From contig LIUM01000005.1 of the NCBI GenBank assembly GCA_001462345.1, positions 62,001 to 126,000 on the forward strand: a stretch of DNA of 64,000 nt, written 5' to 3'. Positions 43,322-53,207 of the stretch are shown in pieces (the first letter of the stretch is position 1; each line of letters starts with the position of its first letter). The translations under genes were made by a program, and so were the position numbers. Source of the DNA: Fibrobacteria bacterium AD312. GTDB lineage: Bacteria > Fibrobacterota > Fibrobacteria > Fibrobacterales > Fibrobacteraceae. The notes under the pieces were generated by a model. The model had not been told where the DNA came from, ran no database searches, and saw only the letters and a list, made by a program, of their open reading frames with translations.

Positions 43322-44680
43322 CTATTTTCGCTTTTTCTTCACTTTAGGAGGGGTGTAATTAGAACCAACAGGAGTTCCCCCATTTTGTTTCTGAGCCATG
43401 CCACCAATTTTCTTAAACATTTCTTTCATAGAATCGTATTGAGAAAGCACTTGATTCACTCTTTGAACGGAAGTCCCTGAACCTGATGCAATTCGTTTCT
43501 TTCGACTGCTATCAATGATACTTGGCTTTTCACGTTCTTTTGCAGTCATCGAACTTAAAGTGGCTTCTACATAGACCAATTCTTTTTCATTAATCTGATC
43601 TAAAGGCAACTTATTTAATCCAGGAATTAGACCCATGATATCCTTAATGCGACCTAATTTTTTTATTGTACGAAGCTGCTTTAAGAAATCATTAAGATCA
43701 AACGTGTTATTAAAAATCTTTTTCTTTAAGTCTTTGGCATCTTTTTCATCGATTACCGACTGTGCTTTTTCGACAAGGCTTACGACATCGCCCATACCTA
43801 AGATACGGCTAGCCATACGGTCTGGATGGAATAAGTCTATCTCAGAAAGTTTTTCTCCAAGACCGACAAAACAAATAGGAACGCCCGTCATCTTTTTAAT
43901 GGAAAGCGCCGCACCACCTCTTGTATCACCATCCATCTTAGAAAGACAGACACCTGTGAAATTGAGCCTCTGGAAGAACGTTTCAGCAACACTAACGGCT
44001 TCTTGACCAATCATCGCATCGGCGACAAAAAGAATTTCTTCTGGATGGACCGCATCTCGAGCTTGTTCCAACTCCTGCATTAAAACATCATCTATCTGTA
44101 GACGGCCAGCAGTATCATAGATGACTAAATCGTACCCATTCTCAATAGCATAACGATGACCATTTTTGATAATCTCCACCGGATTGCCTTGGCCTTCTTC
44201 GTATACTGGTATGCCTATGGATTTACCAAGAACTTGTAATTGTTTAATAGCCGCTGGTCGATAAACGTCTGCAGCCACAAGTAATGGCTTACGCTTACGC
44301 TTACTTCTCATGTATAAGGCAATTTTTCCAGCAAAAGTCGTTTTTCCAGACCCTTGCAACCCAACCATCATGATTCCAGTAGGAGGAACTCCTGTGAGTT
44401 GTAACTCTTTGGTCTCCCCTCCCATCATTTGGATTAATTCATCGTTGATGATTTTAACAATTTGTTGCCCTGGAGTTACAGAAAGCAATACATCGGTGCC
44501 AAGCGCTTTTTCTTTAACCGCTTTGACAAAATCTCGGGTAACATTAAAGTTAACGTCTGCTTCAAGAAAAGCACGCCGGACTTCACGAAGAGCATCGGCG
44601 ACGTTTTCTTCGGTCAAAGTTCCTTGGCCACGTAGTTTTTTAAGGGTCGATTCTAAAGAGTCTGTAAGTTGAGAAAACAT
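43322..44680 (-). CDS. ffh: signal recognition particle GTPase Ffh
   Basis: 452 residues. N-domain, then GTPase G-domain with GLQGSGKTTFAGK (P-loop), DVYRPAAIKQL, YDTAGRLQID, SKMDGDTRGGAAL and GLGEKLSEID. The C-terminal M-domain is Met-rich (MKEMFKKIGGMAQKQ) with the RNA-binding SRKKRIASGSGTSVQRVN. Delivers nascent membrane proteins to the translocon. No 4.5S RNA gene was seen nearby. Divergent from the MATE exporter gene. Confidence 0.97.
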   Translation of the reverse strand: MFSQLTDSLESTLKKLRGQGTLTEENVADALREVRRAFLEADVNFNVTRDFVKAVKEKALGTDVLLSVTPGQQIVKIINDELIQMMGGETKELQLTGVPPTGIMMVGLQGSGKTTFAGKIALYMRSKRKRKPLLVAADVYRPAAIKQLQVLGKSIGIPVYEEGQGNPVEIIKNGHRYAIENGYDLVIYDTAGRLQIDDVLMQELEQARDAVHPEEILFVADAMIGQEAVSVAETFFQRLNFTGVCLSKMDGDTRGGAALSIKKMTGVPICFVGLGEKLSEIDLFHPDRMASRILGMGDVVSLVEKAQSVIDEKDAKDLKKKIFNNTFDLNDFLKQLRTIKKLGRIKDIMGLIPGLNKLPLDQINEKELVYVEATLSSMTAKEREKPSIIDSSRKKRIASGSGTSVQRVNQVLSQYDSMKEMFKKIGGMAQKQNGGTPVGSNYTPPKVKKKRK

Positions 44681-44731
44681 AATGGCAAAATATAGTTAAA
44701 ATAAATTTAATTATTTCTAACTTTACTCTTC

Positions 44732-46090
44732 ATGAAAAAGAATTTGCAAAAGAAGGGTGGAATCAAAGACGTGCTCGTAGTAGCACTTCCCATGCTTTTA
44801 TCCATGTCTTTTGACACCATAATGACCTTTGCTGATCGTCTTTTTCTTTCCCGTGTTGGCTCTGAATATATGAACGCGGCCTTAAGTGGTGGGATTACTC
44901 AAATGATGATCCTTACCTTTTTTACAGGAACGATCAGTTATGCCACCGCCCTTGTTGCTCAGAACCTCGGGGCAGAACGTGTTGAGAATTGCGCTAAAGT
45001 TTTAACTCAGGCTGGTATCATTGCTTGTATTAGTGCGCCAATACTTTTATTAATTAAGCCTCTTGCCTATCAACTATGGTCTTTTGGCGAAATAGATCCC
45101 ATTCAAGCGGAAGCACAAAAAGTTTACTTTGACATATTAATTTATGGTAGCATTTTCAGCCTTCTACGTCATTCTTTTTCCTGTTTCTTTTCAGGAATCG
45201 GAGAAACTAAAATTGTAATGAAAGCAGCCTTTGCAGGCATGGTTGTTAATATCATTTTGAACTATCTTCTGATTTATGGTATCGGGCCTTTTCCAGAAAT
45301 GGGAATTAGCGGAGCAGCTATTGGCACCATCATGGGCAATTTGGTTTCTCTTATTATTCTTGCTTTTGTTTACTTTAATAAAGACAATAACAAGCGTTTT
45401 TTCACAAGAAATTCTTTTCAGATTCATCGAGAGTTATTTACAGAATTAATCCGCAAAGGCAGTGCCTCTGGGCTTGAAATGTTTTTAAACACTCTAGCCT
45501 TTCAACTTTTAATTCTTTTATTTCATGGTCTCGGGTCTACTGTTGCGACAGCAAGCACTATTATGTTTAACTGGGACATGGTTTCTTTTGTCCCTTTACT
45601 AGGCTTAGAAGTCGCCTCGATGAGTCTCGTAGGCCGTTATGTGGGCGCAAAAAATTATGAAGCCGCAGAACGAGCGACACGTTCTGCTGTTCTTCTTGGC
45701 TGGGGATACTCCATCATTGTTTTATTTGCCTTTGTTTTATTCCCTCACTATCTAGTTGATATGTTTAAGCCAGATGTTTTAACGGCCTCTTATGAAGAAT
45801 CAAAAACGTTAGCCATATTTATGGTTCGACTGGCAGCAGTTTACGTAACTATAGAAGCAATTATGGTTGTTTATTCTGGGGCTTTAAGAGGCGCTGGAGA
45901 TACCTTTTGGGTTATGTGTGTTATGGTTGTCCTCAACTGGACCACGACAATCACACTTTGGCTCACCACCTATGTTTTCGATCTTGGGCCAAAAATTGGT
46001 TGGCTTTCAGTAGTTATTCTTTTTATTTCTTTCCCAATTGTATTATACTGGCGTTTTAAATCTGGAAAATGGAAAAAAATTAAAGTTTAA
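44732..46090 (+). CDS. MATE-family multidrug/sodium antiporter
   Basis: 452 residues, 12 membrane helices in two six-helix halves. VALPMLLSMSFDTIMTFADRLFLSRVG at the N-terminus, and the second-half copy PLLGLEVASMSLVGRYVGAKNYEAA, are typical MatE repeats (DinF/NorM-like). Exports cationic drugs or metabolites in exchange for Na+ or H+. No ribosome site is obvious before the ATG. Substrate unknown. Confidence 0.9.
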   Translation: MKKNLQKKGGIKDVLVVALPMLLSMSFDTIMTFADRLFLSRVGSEYMNAALSGGITQMMILTFFTGTISYATALVAQNLGAERVENCAKVLTQAGIIACISAPILLLIKPLAYQLWSFGEIDPIQAEAQKVYFDILIYGSIFSLLRHSFSCFFSGIGETKIVMKAAFAGMVVNIILNYLLIYGIGPFPEMGISGAAIGTIMGNLVSLIILAFVYFNKDNNKRFFTRNSFQIHRELFTELIRKGSASGLEMFLNTLAFQLLILLFHGLGSTVATASTIMFNWDMVSFVPLLGLEVASMSLVGRYVGAKNYEAAERATRSAVLLGWGYSIIVLFAFVLFPHYLVDMFKPDVLTASYEESKTLAIFMVRLAAVYVTIEAIMVVYSGALRGAGDTFWVMCVMVVLNWTTTITLWLTTYVFDLGPKIGWLSVVILFISFPIVLYWRFKSGKWKKIKV

Positions 46091-46166
46091 AAACTCGAAG
46101 TGTTTTTTTGAGTATATTTTGTTTTTATAATATTAAAGGGTACAGCAAAGTCGAATTAATAGATAT

Positions 46167-46574
46167 ATGAAAAAATTACTTTTTTTATTTTTTTCTTTTC
46201 TCCTTTTAATTTCTTGTCGCATGATGGAAATAGATGATTCCTATGTGCAAAAAGTTGAATTAGGTGAGTGTTACGTAAATAATGATCTATTGACATTTGA
46301 ATCTTTTAATGAAGACTCTATCTATTATAAGAAAAATTCATGGGGTTTTTATAAAATGGAAGTTCCTATCTATTGGTATAACGACAAAGATGAAATCCAA
46401 GCCTATTCTGAAAAAAATGAAAGTCTATTAACCATTTTTTTACTTCGAACGAATACATTTGAAATTCCAAAAGAAAAATGCTTCCGGCCATTACTATTAA
46501 CCCTTACCAAAATCGATGGTTTTTCTAAAATAAAAGTTGATTCTCTAGAATATTCGATATTTGAAAAACTATAG
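46167..46574 (+). CDS. small lipoprotein, unknown function
   Basis: 135 residues. Signal peptide MKKLLFLFFSFLLLISC with lipobox LISC (Cys17). The remainder is acidic and aromatic-rich with two further Cys. No family recognised. It ends one base before the racemase-like gene on the opposite strand. Confidence 0.6.
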   Translation: MKKLLFLFFSFLLLISCRMMEIDDSYVQKVELGECYVNNDLLTFESFNEDSIYYKKNSWGFYKMEVPIYWYNDKDEIQAYSEKNESLLTIFLLRTNTFEIPKEKCFRPLLLTLTKIDGFSKIKVDSLEYSIFEKL

Positions 46575-46575
46575 A

Positions 46576-47649
46576 CTAACGGTTTATTCTCTTTTCTATA
46601 TATTTAGAATTTAAGACTCGAAGCACTCCCATATAATCCATTCTAAATTCTAATAAATCACCCACCTTGTAATTCTTTGGATTATCTAATAAATCGATCA
46701 CAAACATGTCAGAGCTTCCTCCAACGATCTTAAGCGAAGAATCCAAAGGCATAATGTGAGGTTCATCTACATCAAGTAGACCAACATCTATAATAGCTCT
46801 ATAAGTTGTTCGTCCCTTTAAATCATTATTAAACTCCATTGCATGACCTTCTACATTCGTTCCCATTTCACCAGAAGGAATCATAGGCTTTTCAATTAAT
46901 TCGATGATTTCTGAATGCAGTAAAAAAACATCTGTTTTCATATTTTTTAAGGAGGTATTGTTATAAACATCTGTTCCTAGAAACAATGATTCTCCTACCC
47001 TGAAATGATTTACACCTTTTGGAAGAAAACCATCAAAAACCAGAGGAATTGTAACAGAAGAGCCTCCAGAAACATATTCAATGGTTTGATTGAATTTTGC
47101 TTCTATTAATTGTTCATATAAACAAAGCTGAATAAGCTTATCATGATTAGGAAGAACTCCATAAAGGCAAGATAAATTAGCTCCAATACCAACAACTTTA
47201 ATATTAGGCAGTTTGAACACCTGATCAAAGAATGCTACAAAACTTTCATACATTATCCCTTCACGTAGTTCTCCCAGCTCTATCATGATAATAATTTTGT
47301 GCGTTTTTTGATTTTTTGCTGCCTCTGCTGACAAGAGTTTTATTGTTTCTATTTCAGTATTCATGCTAATATCAGCATATTGAATAACACTCTTAATGAC
47401 TCTTTTAGCAGGAGGCCTAATATAAATAGTCTCTATTTGAGGTTGAATTTGTTTAATCGCTTTTAAATTCGATATTCTTGAATCACAAATTTGCTGTATA
47501 GGATTTTTTAAAAGCTCTTCTAAATACTCTCTATTTCCACATAGTAATTTCGAGACAATTGACCATTGAATATCCTTTTTCTTAAAAAGAGTATTCAAAT
47601 AATTAAAATTATGCCTAAGACTCTTAGCATTAAGTGTTACAAAAGCCAT
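46576..47649 (-). CDS. alanine/ornithine-racemase-like PLP enzyme
   Basis: 357 residues. Fold-type III PLP enzyme: SIVSKLLCGN with the cofactor Lys at about 34, an IIMIELGELREGIM strand, GIGANLSCLYGVLP and VSGGSSVTIPL (phosphate-binding region), and VGESLFLGTDVYN. This matches the YhfX/ornithine-racemase branch rather than Alr, which carries a catalytic Tyr in a separate C-terminal domain. Probably racemises an amino acid; substrate not determined. Next to a GNAT gene with one base between them, so likely co-expressed. Confidence 0.8.
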   Translation of the reverse strand: MAFVTLNAKSLRHNFNYLNTLFKKKDIQWSIVSKLLCGNREYLEELLKNPIQQICDSRISNLKAIKQIQPQIETIYIRPPAKRVIKSVIQYADISMNTEIETIKLLSAEAAKNQKTHKIIIMIELGELREGIMYESFVAFFDQVFKLPNIKVVGIGANLSCLYGVLPNHDKLIQLCLYEQLIEAKFNQTIEYVSGGSSVTIPLVFDGFLPKGVNHFRVGESLFLGTDVYNNTSLKNMKTDVFLLHSEIIELIEKPMIPSGEMGTNVEGHAMEFNNDLKGRTTYRAIIDVGLLDVDEPHIMPLDSSLKIVGGSSDMFVIDLLDNPKNYKVGDLLEFRMDYMGVLRVLNSKYIEKRINR

Positions 47650-47650
47650 T

Positions 47651-48097
47651 TTACCTCTTTTTCAGATGGCGCATTTCCAAATATTTATTCGTGAAACCTA
47701 ATTTTTCATATAAAAATTTGGCTGGATTATTAGGCTCTACATGAAGAGCAATATTCCCATCTGCTTTATTGATTGCTTGTTGTAACAATACTTTTGCATA
47801 GCCACGCCCTCGTTTTTCTTTGTGGGTCGCTATATAAACCAAGATGTTTTCAGGAATGTAATCTTTCATCCCTGTTTGATTTAAGACAATGGCACTGACT
47901 ATTTGATTCTCTTCAATTGCCTCTAGAATGAATCCTCCAAAAGAAGGTCCTATTTTTAAGGCAAAATCAATAGATTTTTCAATATCCGCTCTAGGGTCAC
48001 CAAATTCATCTAAATGATTAAAAAGAAAGTCAATTAGTTTTTCTTTTTCTGAAGCGGAAGGTAGTTTAAACTCATCATATTCTTTTATTTTTAACAT
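47651..48097 (-). CDS. GNAT-family N-acetyltransferase
   Basis: 148 residues. Acetyl-CoA loop EKRGRGYAKVLLQQAI fits the R/Q-x-x-G-x-G/A motif, followed by ALHVEPNNPAKFLYEKLGFTN, the usual GNAT C-terminus. Acceptor unknown. Forms a two-gene unit with the racemase-like enzyme, suggesting an amino acid or its derivative as substrate (inference). Confidence 0.88.
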   Translation of the reverse strand: MLKIKEYDEFKLPSASEKEKLIDFLFNHLDEFGDPRADIEKSIDFALKIGPSFGGFILEAIEENQIVSAIVLNQTGMKDYIPENILVYIATHKEKRGRGYAKVLLQQAINKADGNIALHVEPNNPAKFLYEKLGFTNKYLEMRHLKKR

Positions 48098-48306
48098 AAT
48101 AACTACTTTGTTGTAAAAAATGATTTTATGAACGACATAAAATACATGCCTTTTCTTCTATATATTAAAATGACTTTATTTGGTCAACTTTTTTTTTGAA
48201 GAAAAAATCGCAAAATATTTGCATAAAACCTTAAAAACCACTCCGTATCAAAGAGTAAAATGCACTAAAATAAAGCTAATGTGGCTTTTTTCTATAACAA
48301 GCATAA

Positions 48307-48338
48307 AAAAAAGAACCCCAAAAAAGAGGTTCTTTTTT
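48307..48338. terminator. strong bidirectional terminator
   Basis: AAAAAAGAACC and GGTTCTTTTTT, 11-base perfect arms with a 10-base loop, A/T runs on both sides. Lies 21 bases after the fibro-slime stop on the minus strand. Confidence 0.9.
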
Positions 48339-48358
48339 GTGGTCTAAATTAGCACTAA

Positions 48359-51046
48359 TTATTGATTGATTCTACGATACCCACGTTTCATTGTAAAATG
48401 AGTACGTTTATAAGCTTCATCCACAAAGTTTTGAGTACCACCAAAATTCACGCAATGTTTATAAGGTTCTTCAATCAAAGCCACTTGATAAATATATGGC
48501 CCTGTAGCAATCTTACGACCTGATTGAGATACAGGATACATTTTAACGTTAATGACAGCCAAACCAGTCGCCACCGCTGGATACATGGTCGAAGTCAGTG
48601 CATCAGTACACTGGGTTTGCCCTGCAGGTGCAGATGGTTTGTTCAAAATTACGTCCATGGCATCTTTAGTAATGGTTTCATTATACTGGCTCACAAAGTG
48701 ACCCAAATGGTCAAACACGCGAACATTAATTCGAAATGGTTGACCCGTTAGAAAGGTTAAGCCTGTACAACTTTCAGTCCCATTACCATCTATATAACAA
48801 CGAGTAGTATCAGGAAGACCAGCAGTACCTGCCGAGCTATTGTATGACTGAACAAAGGCAAATCGACCCGTAGGATCCACGCTTCCATTCACTAAAAATC
48901 CAGAAGTTCCTCCATTACCACCAGGGGCTTGGGTATATTCTGGATGATCTTCTAACCACTTTTTAATATCTGAATTTTGAGCGTACTCTTCAGGAAGAGC
49001 AACTGCAATGATTTCTCCAGTGGCATTGAGAGGTAATTGATTGTTCACTAAAGGAATCTCATTGAGTAATTTATCATTATCAAATTTAGGTCGATCAATA
49101 GTAGAATCTGTAGGAATAATTTCTGTTTCTAGAGACATGATCAATTTTCCAAAGCCCCAATAATAACTACCTACCACTTTACCTGTAGTAGACATAATAA
49201 TGATATCTGGATTTGTATAACTAAAGAGATTTCTAGCTTCAGAAGTGGTTTCTGTAGAGAAATTAAACGATAAAGAGTCGCCATTCTGAGGATTTATCTT
49301 TTCCGAACAGTACAAATCACTACATAAAGATCCTTTGAGTTCATAGATATAACCACCTGCAGCTGGTTTATAATCCACATATCTAAACGATTCGACTTGG
49401 AAGGCAAGTGTATCTAGAGTGGTCTTCGGCAACCCTGTAACTGGATCTAAAGCCTTTCGAGTCACAAGGATAGGGAAATACGCGGGATTAGAACCACTAC
49501 CTGCAATCAATTCAACAGATCCTTCATGTAATTGAGTATTGACCACAAGATTTGTTACAAAAGCATTACCCTCTGGCGTAAATTCAGCACTTAAAATCAC
49601 TGGCTGACCAAAAATAGTAGGAGCAATTTCCGAAAGAGAAGATTTGATTCTCATATTAGAACCATCTGTTTGACGGTCTGCATAGAAAAAGTGAAGATGA
49701 TGCCATGAGCCATCAGTCCAACAGCCATTCACCGCAGCTTCTGCAGCTAAAGGCTGACCAGTTTGACAACCGTGTCCATTGGCCGCTAAAAGAGCGATAT
49801 CCACTTTTCCTGGAGCTGCTAAGTGAGTACCGCCAAGATCCACAGCAAGCACTCCATCCACAAAAATCCACATATCATCATCACCTGCAAATTCAAATAC
49901 TTCAGCACTCCCTGCTTTATATTTGAATTTACCATAGCCCATCATGGTAAAATTATAATTACGTAATTTAGATGTTCCAGAATAACCATCATTTCCAATA
50001 GTGGTTGTAGTAGCGGCTGCATTAGCGGCTGCTGGTGCACGAGGACCTCCATACGCAAGCCACGATTTACATAGTTCAAAAGTAGACCGACCATTCATAT
50101 CACGTTGATTTGCAGCCCATTGATAGTTATAAGGAGGGCAAAAGATGGAAAGACTTTGTGGACCAAATTGCAAAGAGCCAGGAGCATTTGCCGCCCAAAC
50201 TCCTGTACTAGGATCAATGACATCAAGAGGAAAATACCCACCGTTATTCCAATTATAATCAACTTGATAGTAATTACTATTAGCATCTAATTTTGGTAAT
50301 ACCAATGTTGTTTTTGTTTCAAGATTGACGTTTGGAACAGCAGTGTACCATTGTTCAAAACGATCATTATCACACGCCTCAACCTGTCTTAGTGGCCTCG
50401 CTGCATAATGGTTAAAAGCCCCATTTTCAAAAGGAATATCAAGGTTTTGCTGAACCATTCCTGGAGTAATATAAACAGTTTGAGCCCATTCTCTTTTGGA
50501 ACAAACAGACCCACCGTTACAACCAGCTCCATCTTTTGTTGCACCAAGGCAAAGTTCGTGAATATAACCACGCAATACATTTAAGGACCTTGGATTATGC
50601 ATAGCATGAAACCCGCAACCAGAAAATTCACCATACTCTACAGGGACACCCGCTTGTGGATGAAACTGCAAATAAGCAGGCAAAAAGGCATTAGGGAAGT
50701 TTTGCATTGGATAACCATTTGTACCCATAGGGATACCAGCCTCAGGTGTTTTTTCATTAGCACACTTTTGATTAGAAGGTCTTAGTGATTTAGTCATCCA
50801 ATAACCATCCGTCAAATAACCTTGAATGGCAGCAGCATTTGTCACACTAAGCTCATTAGGTTGTGTTGCAACGTCTGTTCCGTATATAATATTACTTTGG
50901 TATTCAGTGAAGTTTTCAAAATCAGGATGAGTGACTTCAAAATCACGAATAATAACATCCAATTCAGCAGCGAGTACTTGGGCATTTACACAAACAGAAC
51001 CTAGTAAAAAAAACGATAAAAAGCATATCCATTTATTTTGAGTCAT
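48359..51046 (-). CDS. fibro-slime domain secreted protein
   Basis: 895 residues from the ATG at 51046, which opens a signal peptide (MTQNKWICFLSFFLLGSVCVNAQ); ATG 51058 is the alternative. Residues about 30-70 (LDVIIRDFEVTHPDFENF) and 380-480 (FEFAGDDDMWIFVDGVLAVDLGGTH, GSWHHLHFFYADRQ) are the fibro-slime/PA14-like module found in Fibrobacter surface proteins and slime-mould adhesins. Many Cys between. A C-terminal segment (FRINVRVFDHLGHFVSQYNETI) looks like a FlgD-type Ig domain. Likely a cell-surface binding or adhesion protein for polysaccharide or other cells. Confidence 0.9.
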   Translation of the reverse strand: MTQNKWICFLSFFLLGSVCVNAQVLAAELDVIIRDFEVTHPDFENFTEYQSNIIYGTDVATQPNELSVTNAAAIQGYLTDGYWMTKSLRPSNQKCANEKTPEAGIPMGTNGYPMQNFPNAFLPAYLQFHPQAGVPVEYGEFSGCGFHAMHNPRSLNVLRGYIHELCLGATKDGAGCNGGSVCSKREWAQTVYITPGMVQQNLDIPFENGAFNHYAARPLRQVEACDNDRFEQWYTAVPNVNLETKTTLVLPKLDANSNYYQVDYNWNNGGYFPLDVIDPSTGVWAANAPGSLQFGPQSLSIFCPPYNYQWAANQRDMNGRSTFELCKSWLAYGGPRAPAAANAAATTTTIGNDGYSGTSKLRNYNFTMMGYGKFKYKAGSAEVFEFAGDDDMWIFVDGVLAVDLGGTHLAAPGKVDIALLAANGHGCQTGQPLAAEAAVNGCWTDGSWHHLHFFYADRQTDGSNMRIKSSLSEIAPTIFGQPVILSAEFTPEGNAFVTNLVVNTQLHEGSVELIAGSGSNPAYFPILVTRKALDPVTGLPKTTLDTLAFQVESFRYVDYKPAAGGYIYELKGSLCSDLYCSEKINPQNGDSLSFNFSTETTSEARNLFSYTNPDIIIMSTTGKVVGSYYWGFGKLIMSLETEIIPTDSTIDRPKFDNDKLLNEIPLVNNQLPLNATGEIIAVALPEEYAQNSDIKKWLEDHPEYTQAPGGNGGTSGFLVNGSVDPTGRFAFVQSYNSSAGTAGLPDTTRCYIDGNGTESCTGLTFLTGQPFRINVRVFDHLGHFVSQYNETITKDAMDVILNKPSAPAGQTQCTDALTSTMYPAVATGLAVINVKMYPVSQSGRKIATGPYIYQVALIEEPYKHCVNFGGTQNFVDEAYKRTHFTMKRGYRRINQ

Positions 51047-51091
51047 AATACCAACCATCTCCTTAAAAGAGCCCATATAATATACACTGTA

Positions 51092-51119
51092 AATATAAAC
51101 CATTTAATGAATTATGTAA
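51092..51119 (-). promoter_or_regulatory. possible promoter of the fibro-slime gene
   Basis: On the minus strand TTACAT (51119-51114), 16-base spacer, TATATT (51097-51092), about 45 bases before the ATG. AT-rich context lowers confidence. Confidence 0.3.
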
Positions 51120-51262
51120 CCTTATGAAAACGCTTTTTTTGGTAAAAAAGTGTTTTGCATTTTTCTCGTGACCCAAAACATCAAAAACTCGCCCAACTTT
51201 ATAACACAATTCATTAAAAATTGCTACTCTTAAGGCCTAAAATATTTTCTTTTGAGGCTAAA

Positions 51263-52588
51263 ATGACGAAATACGAACACATTCAAGTACCTTCCGAAGG
51301 TTCCCCTATCACATTAAAAAATGGCCTTTTGAACGTTCCAAACAACCCCATTGTTCCTTTTATCGAAGGAGATGGCATTGGGCCTGATATTTGGAAAGCC
51401 GCTGTGAAAGTGCTTGATGCCGCTGTAGAAAAGGCCTATCAAGGTAAAAAAAAGATTGCTTGGATGGAAGTCTTTGCTGGAGAAAAGGCGAATACTGTTT
51501 ATGGCGAAAACACTTGGCTTCCTAAGGAAACGGTAGATGCCTTTCGTGAATATTTAGTCGGCATTAAAGGCCCTCTCACTACGCCGATTGGCGGAGGAAT
51601 TAGAAGTTTAAACGTCGCTTTACGTCAAGATTTGGATCTTTATGTTTGTTTACGCCCTGTTCAATATTACGAAGGCACCCCTTCTCCTGTAAAATACCCT
51701 GAAAAGGTCAATATGGTCATTTTCCGTGAAAATACCGAAGATATTTACGCTGGAATCGAATGGGTGGCTGGCTCAAACGAAGCAAAGCAATGCCTTGACT
51801 TTTTGAAGAAAGACTTCCCTGCAGCAGCAAAAAAAGTCCGTTTTGGATCTAAAGAAGCTGTGAAACAGTGGAATGAAATGGCTCATCTCAATGAAGAAGC
51901 CGATGAACTTGTTGGTGTGGGCATTAAAACCGTTTCAAAAACGGGAACAAAACGCCTTGTACGAAGCGCCATTGAATATGCCATCAAAAACAATCGTAAA
52001 AGCGTGACTATTGTCCATAAAGGCAATATCATGAAATTTACAGAAGGTGCTTTCCGCGATTGGGGATACGAAGTCGCGAGGCAAGAATTTGGAGCCGAAT
52101 TAATTGAGAAAGGACCATGGTGCAAAATTCCAGAAGGTCATCCAGGTGCAGGCATTGTCATTAAAGATTGTATCGCCGATATCGCCTTACAACAAGTTCT
52201 CACCCGCGCCGAAGATTTTGACGTCATCGCTACCTTAAATCTCAATGGAGATTACTTATCTGATGCGCTTGCAGCACAAGTGGGTGGTATTGGCATTGCC
52301 CCAGGTGGTAATATCAATTATGTTAGCGGGCATGCTATTTTTGAAGCCACTCATGGCACCGCTCCCAAATACTCTAATTTAGATAAGGTGAATCCAGGTT
52401 CTGTTGTACTATCTGGAGAAATGATGCTTAGGCACATGGGTTGGAACGAAGCCGCCGATCTTGTGAATAAAGGATTATCAGGAGCCATTAGTTCTAAAAA
52501 AGTCACTTATGATTTTGCAAGGTTAATGGACAACGCCACTGAAATCGGCTGTATGGCTTTTGGCGAAAACATCATCGCTCATATGTAA
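51263..52588 (+). CDS. icd: isocitrate dehydrogenase (NADP type)
   Basis: 441 residues from the ATG at 51263 (GAGG upstream). [12 protein letters not shown], the [22 protein letters not shown] substrate-binding Arg segment, [35 protein letters not shown] (catalytic Lys), [17 protein letters not shown] and [20 protein letters not shown]. The last phrase, with Lys-Tyr and downstream residues, resembles the NADP-using E. coli enzyme. Converts isocitrate to 2-oxoglutarate in the TCA cycle. About 25 residues longer than the E. coli protein. Confidence 0.95.
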   Translation: MTKYEHIQVPSEGSPITLKNGLLNVPNNPIVPFIEGDGIGPDIWKAAVKVLDAAVEKAYQGKKKIAWMEVFAGEKANTVYGENTWLPKETVDAFREYLVGIKGPLTTPIGGGIRSLNVALRQDLDLYVCLRPVQYYEGTPSPVKYPEKVNMVIFRENTEDIYAGIEWVAGSNEAKQCLDFLKKDFPAAAKKVRFGSKEAVKQWNEMAHLNEEADELVGVGIKTVSKTGTKRLVRSAIEYAIKNNRKSVTIVHKGNIMKFTEGAFRDWGYEVARQEFGAELIEKGPWCKIPEGHPGAGIVIKDCIADIALQQVLTRAEDFDVIATLNLNGDYLSDALAAQVGGIGIAPGGNINYVSGHAIFEATHGTAPKYSNLDKVNPGSVVLSGEMMLRHMGWNEAADLVNKGLSGAISSKKVTYDFARLMDNATEIGCMAFGENIIAHM

Positions 52589-52592
52589 TTTT

Positions 52593-53207
52593 ATGAGTTT
52601 AACCCTTCTTTTTACAGCCCTCATTTTCTTTATTATCGGGCGATCCATTTTATTGCGATGGCGCGCTAGTCGATTAGATGCAGCAGAGTTCAGGCAACTG
52701 GATCCTGCTGTACAACTAGCGATTCTTAAAGAAAGGTTACTGGAAATGCCTTCTGAAAGAAACCTTCAAAACATCGAAGAGTTTGCTAAAAATAAAGGGT
52801 ATCGTATAGACCTTGATTCTTATCGCCTCTTGGTTCAAGAGCAAATGCATTTATCCAAAGAAAAAGAAGCCATGGCTTTAGATAATCTTCTCTACGAAAA
52901 GCAAACCGAATGGATTGACTCCATCACTCCTATTGAATTTTCTTTAGCAAAAGAAGCGAAAGAAAAGGGAGAAGTGGATGATTTTGTGGAATGGTCTTTA
53001 GAAGGAGTTCTTCGATTATACTCCGATAAAAAAATCGAGTCCGCCTTAAGCGAACTCGAACCTTTTTATCCTAAAGCAAAAACGCTTTTAGAACAATACT
53101 TGTCTTTAAAAATATTAAGAGACGATAGTGCTCCAACCGATTCTGTTTTAGAAGAGCTTAAAGCTAAAAAACAAGCCTGGGTTGAAGCCGTTAGAGAATT
53201 AAATTAG
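52593..53207 (+). CDS. single-pass membrane protein, unknown function
   Basis: 204 residues from the ATG at 52593, four bases after the icd stop. One N-terminal membrane helix (about 3-19, LTLLFTALIFFIIGRSIL) and then a charged, almost wholly helical cytoplasmic or periplasmic part, Leu/Glu/Lys-rich, with TPR-like spacing. No family recognised. Probably co-transcribed with icd. Its last four bases overlap the convergent DUF3078-like gene. Confidence 0.65.
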   Translation: MSLTLLFTALIFFIIGRSILLRWRASRLDAAEFRQLDPAVQLAILKERLLEMPSERNLQNIEEFAKNKGYRIDLDSYRLLVQEQMHLSKEKEAMALDNLLYEKQTEWIDSITPIEFSLAKEAKEKGEVDDFVEWSLEGVLRLYSDKKIESALSELEPFYPKAKTLLEQYLSLKILRDDSAPTDSVLEELKAKKQAWVEAVRELN

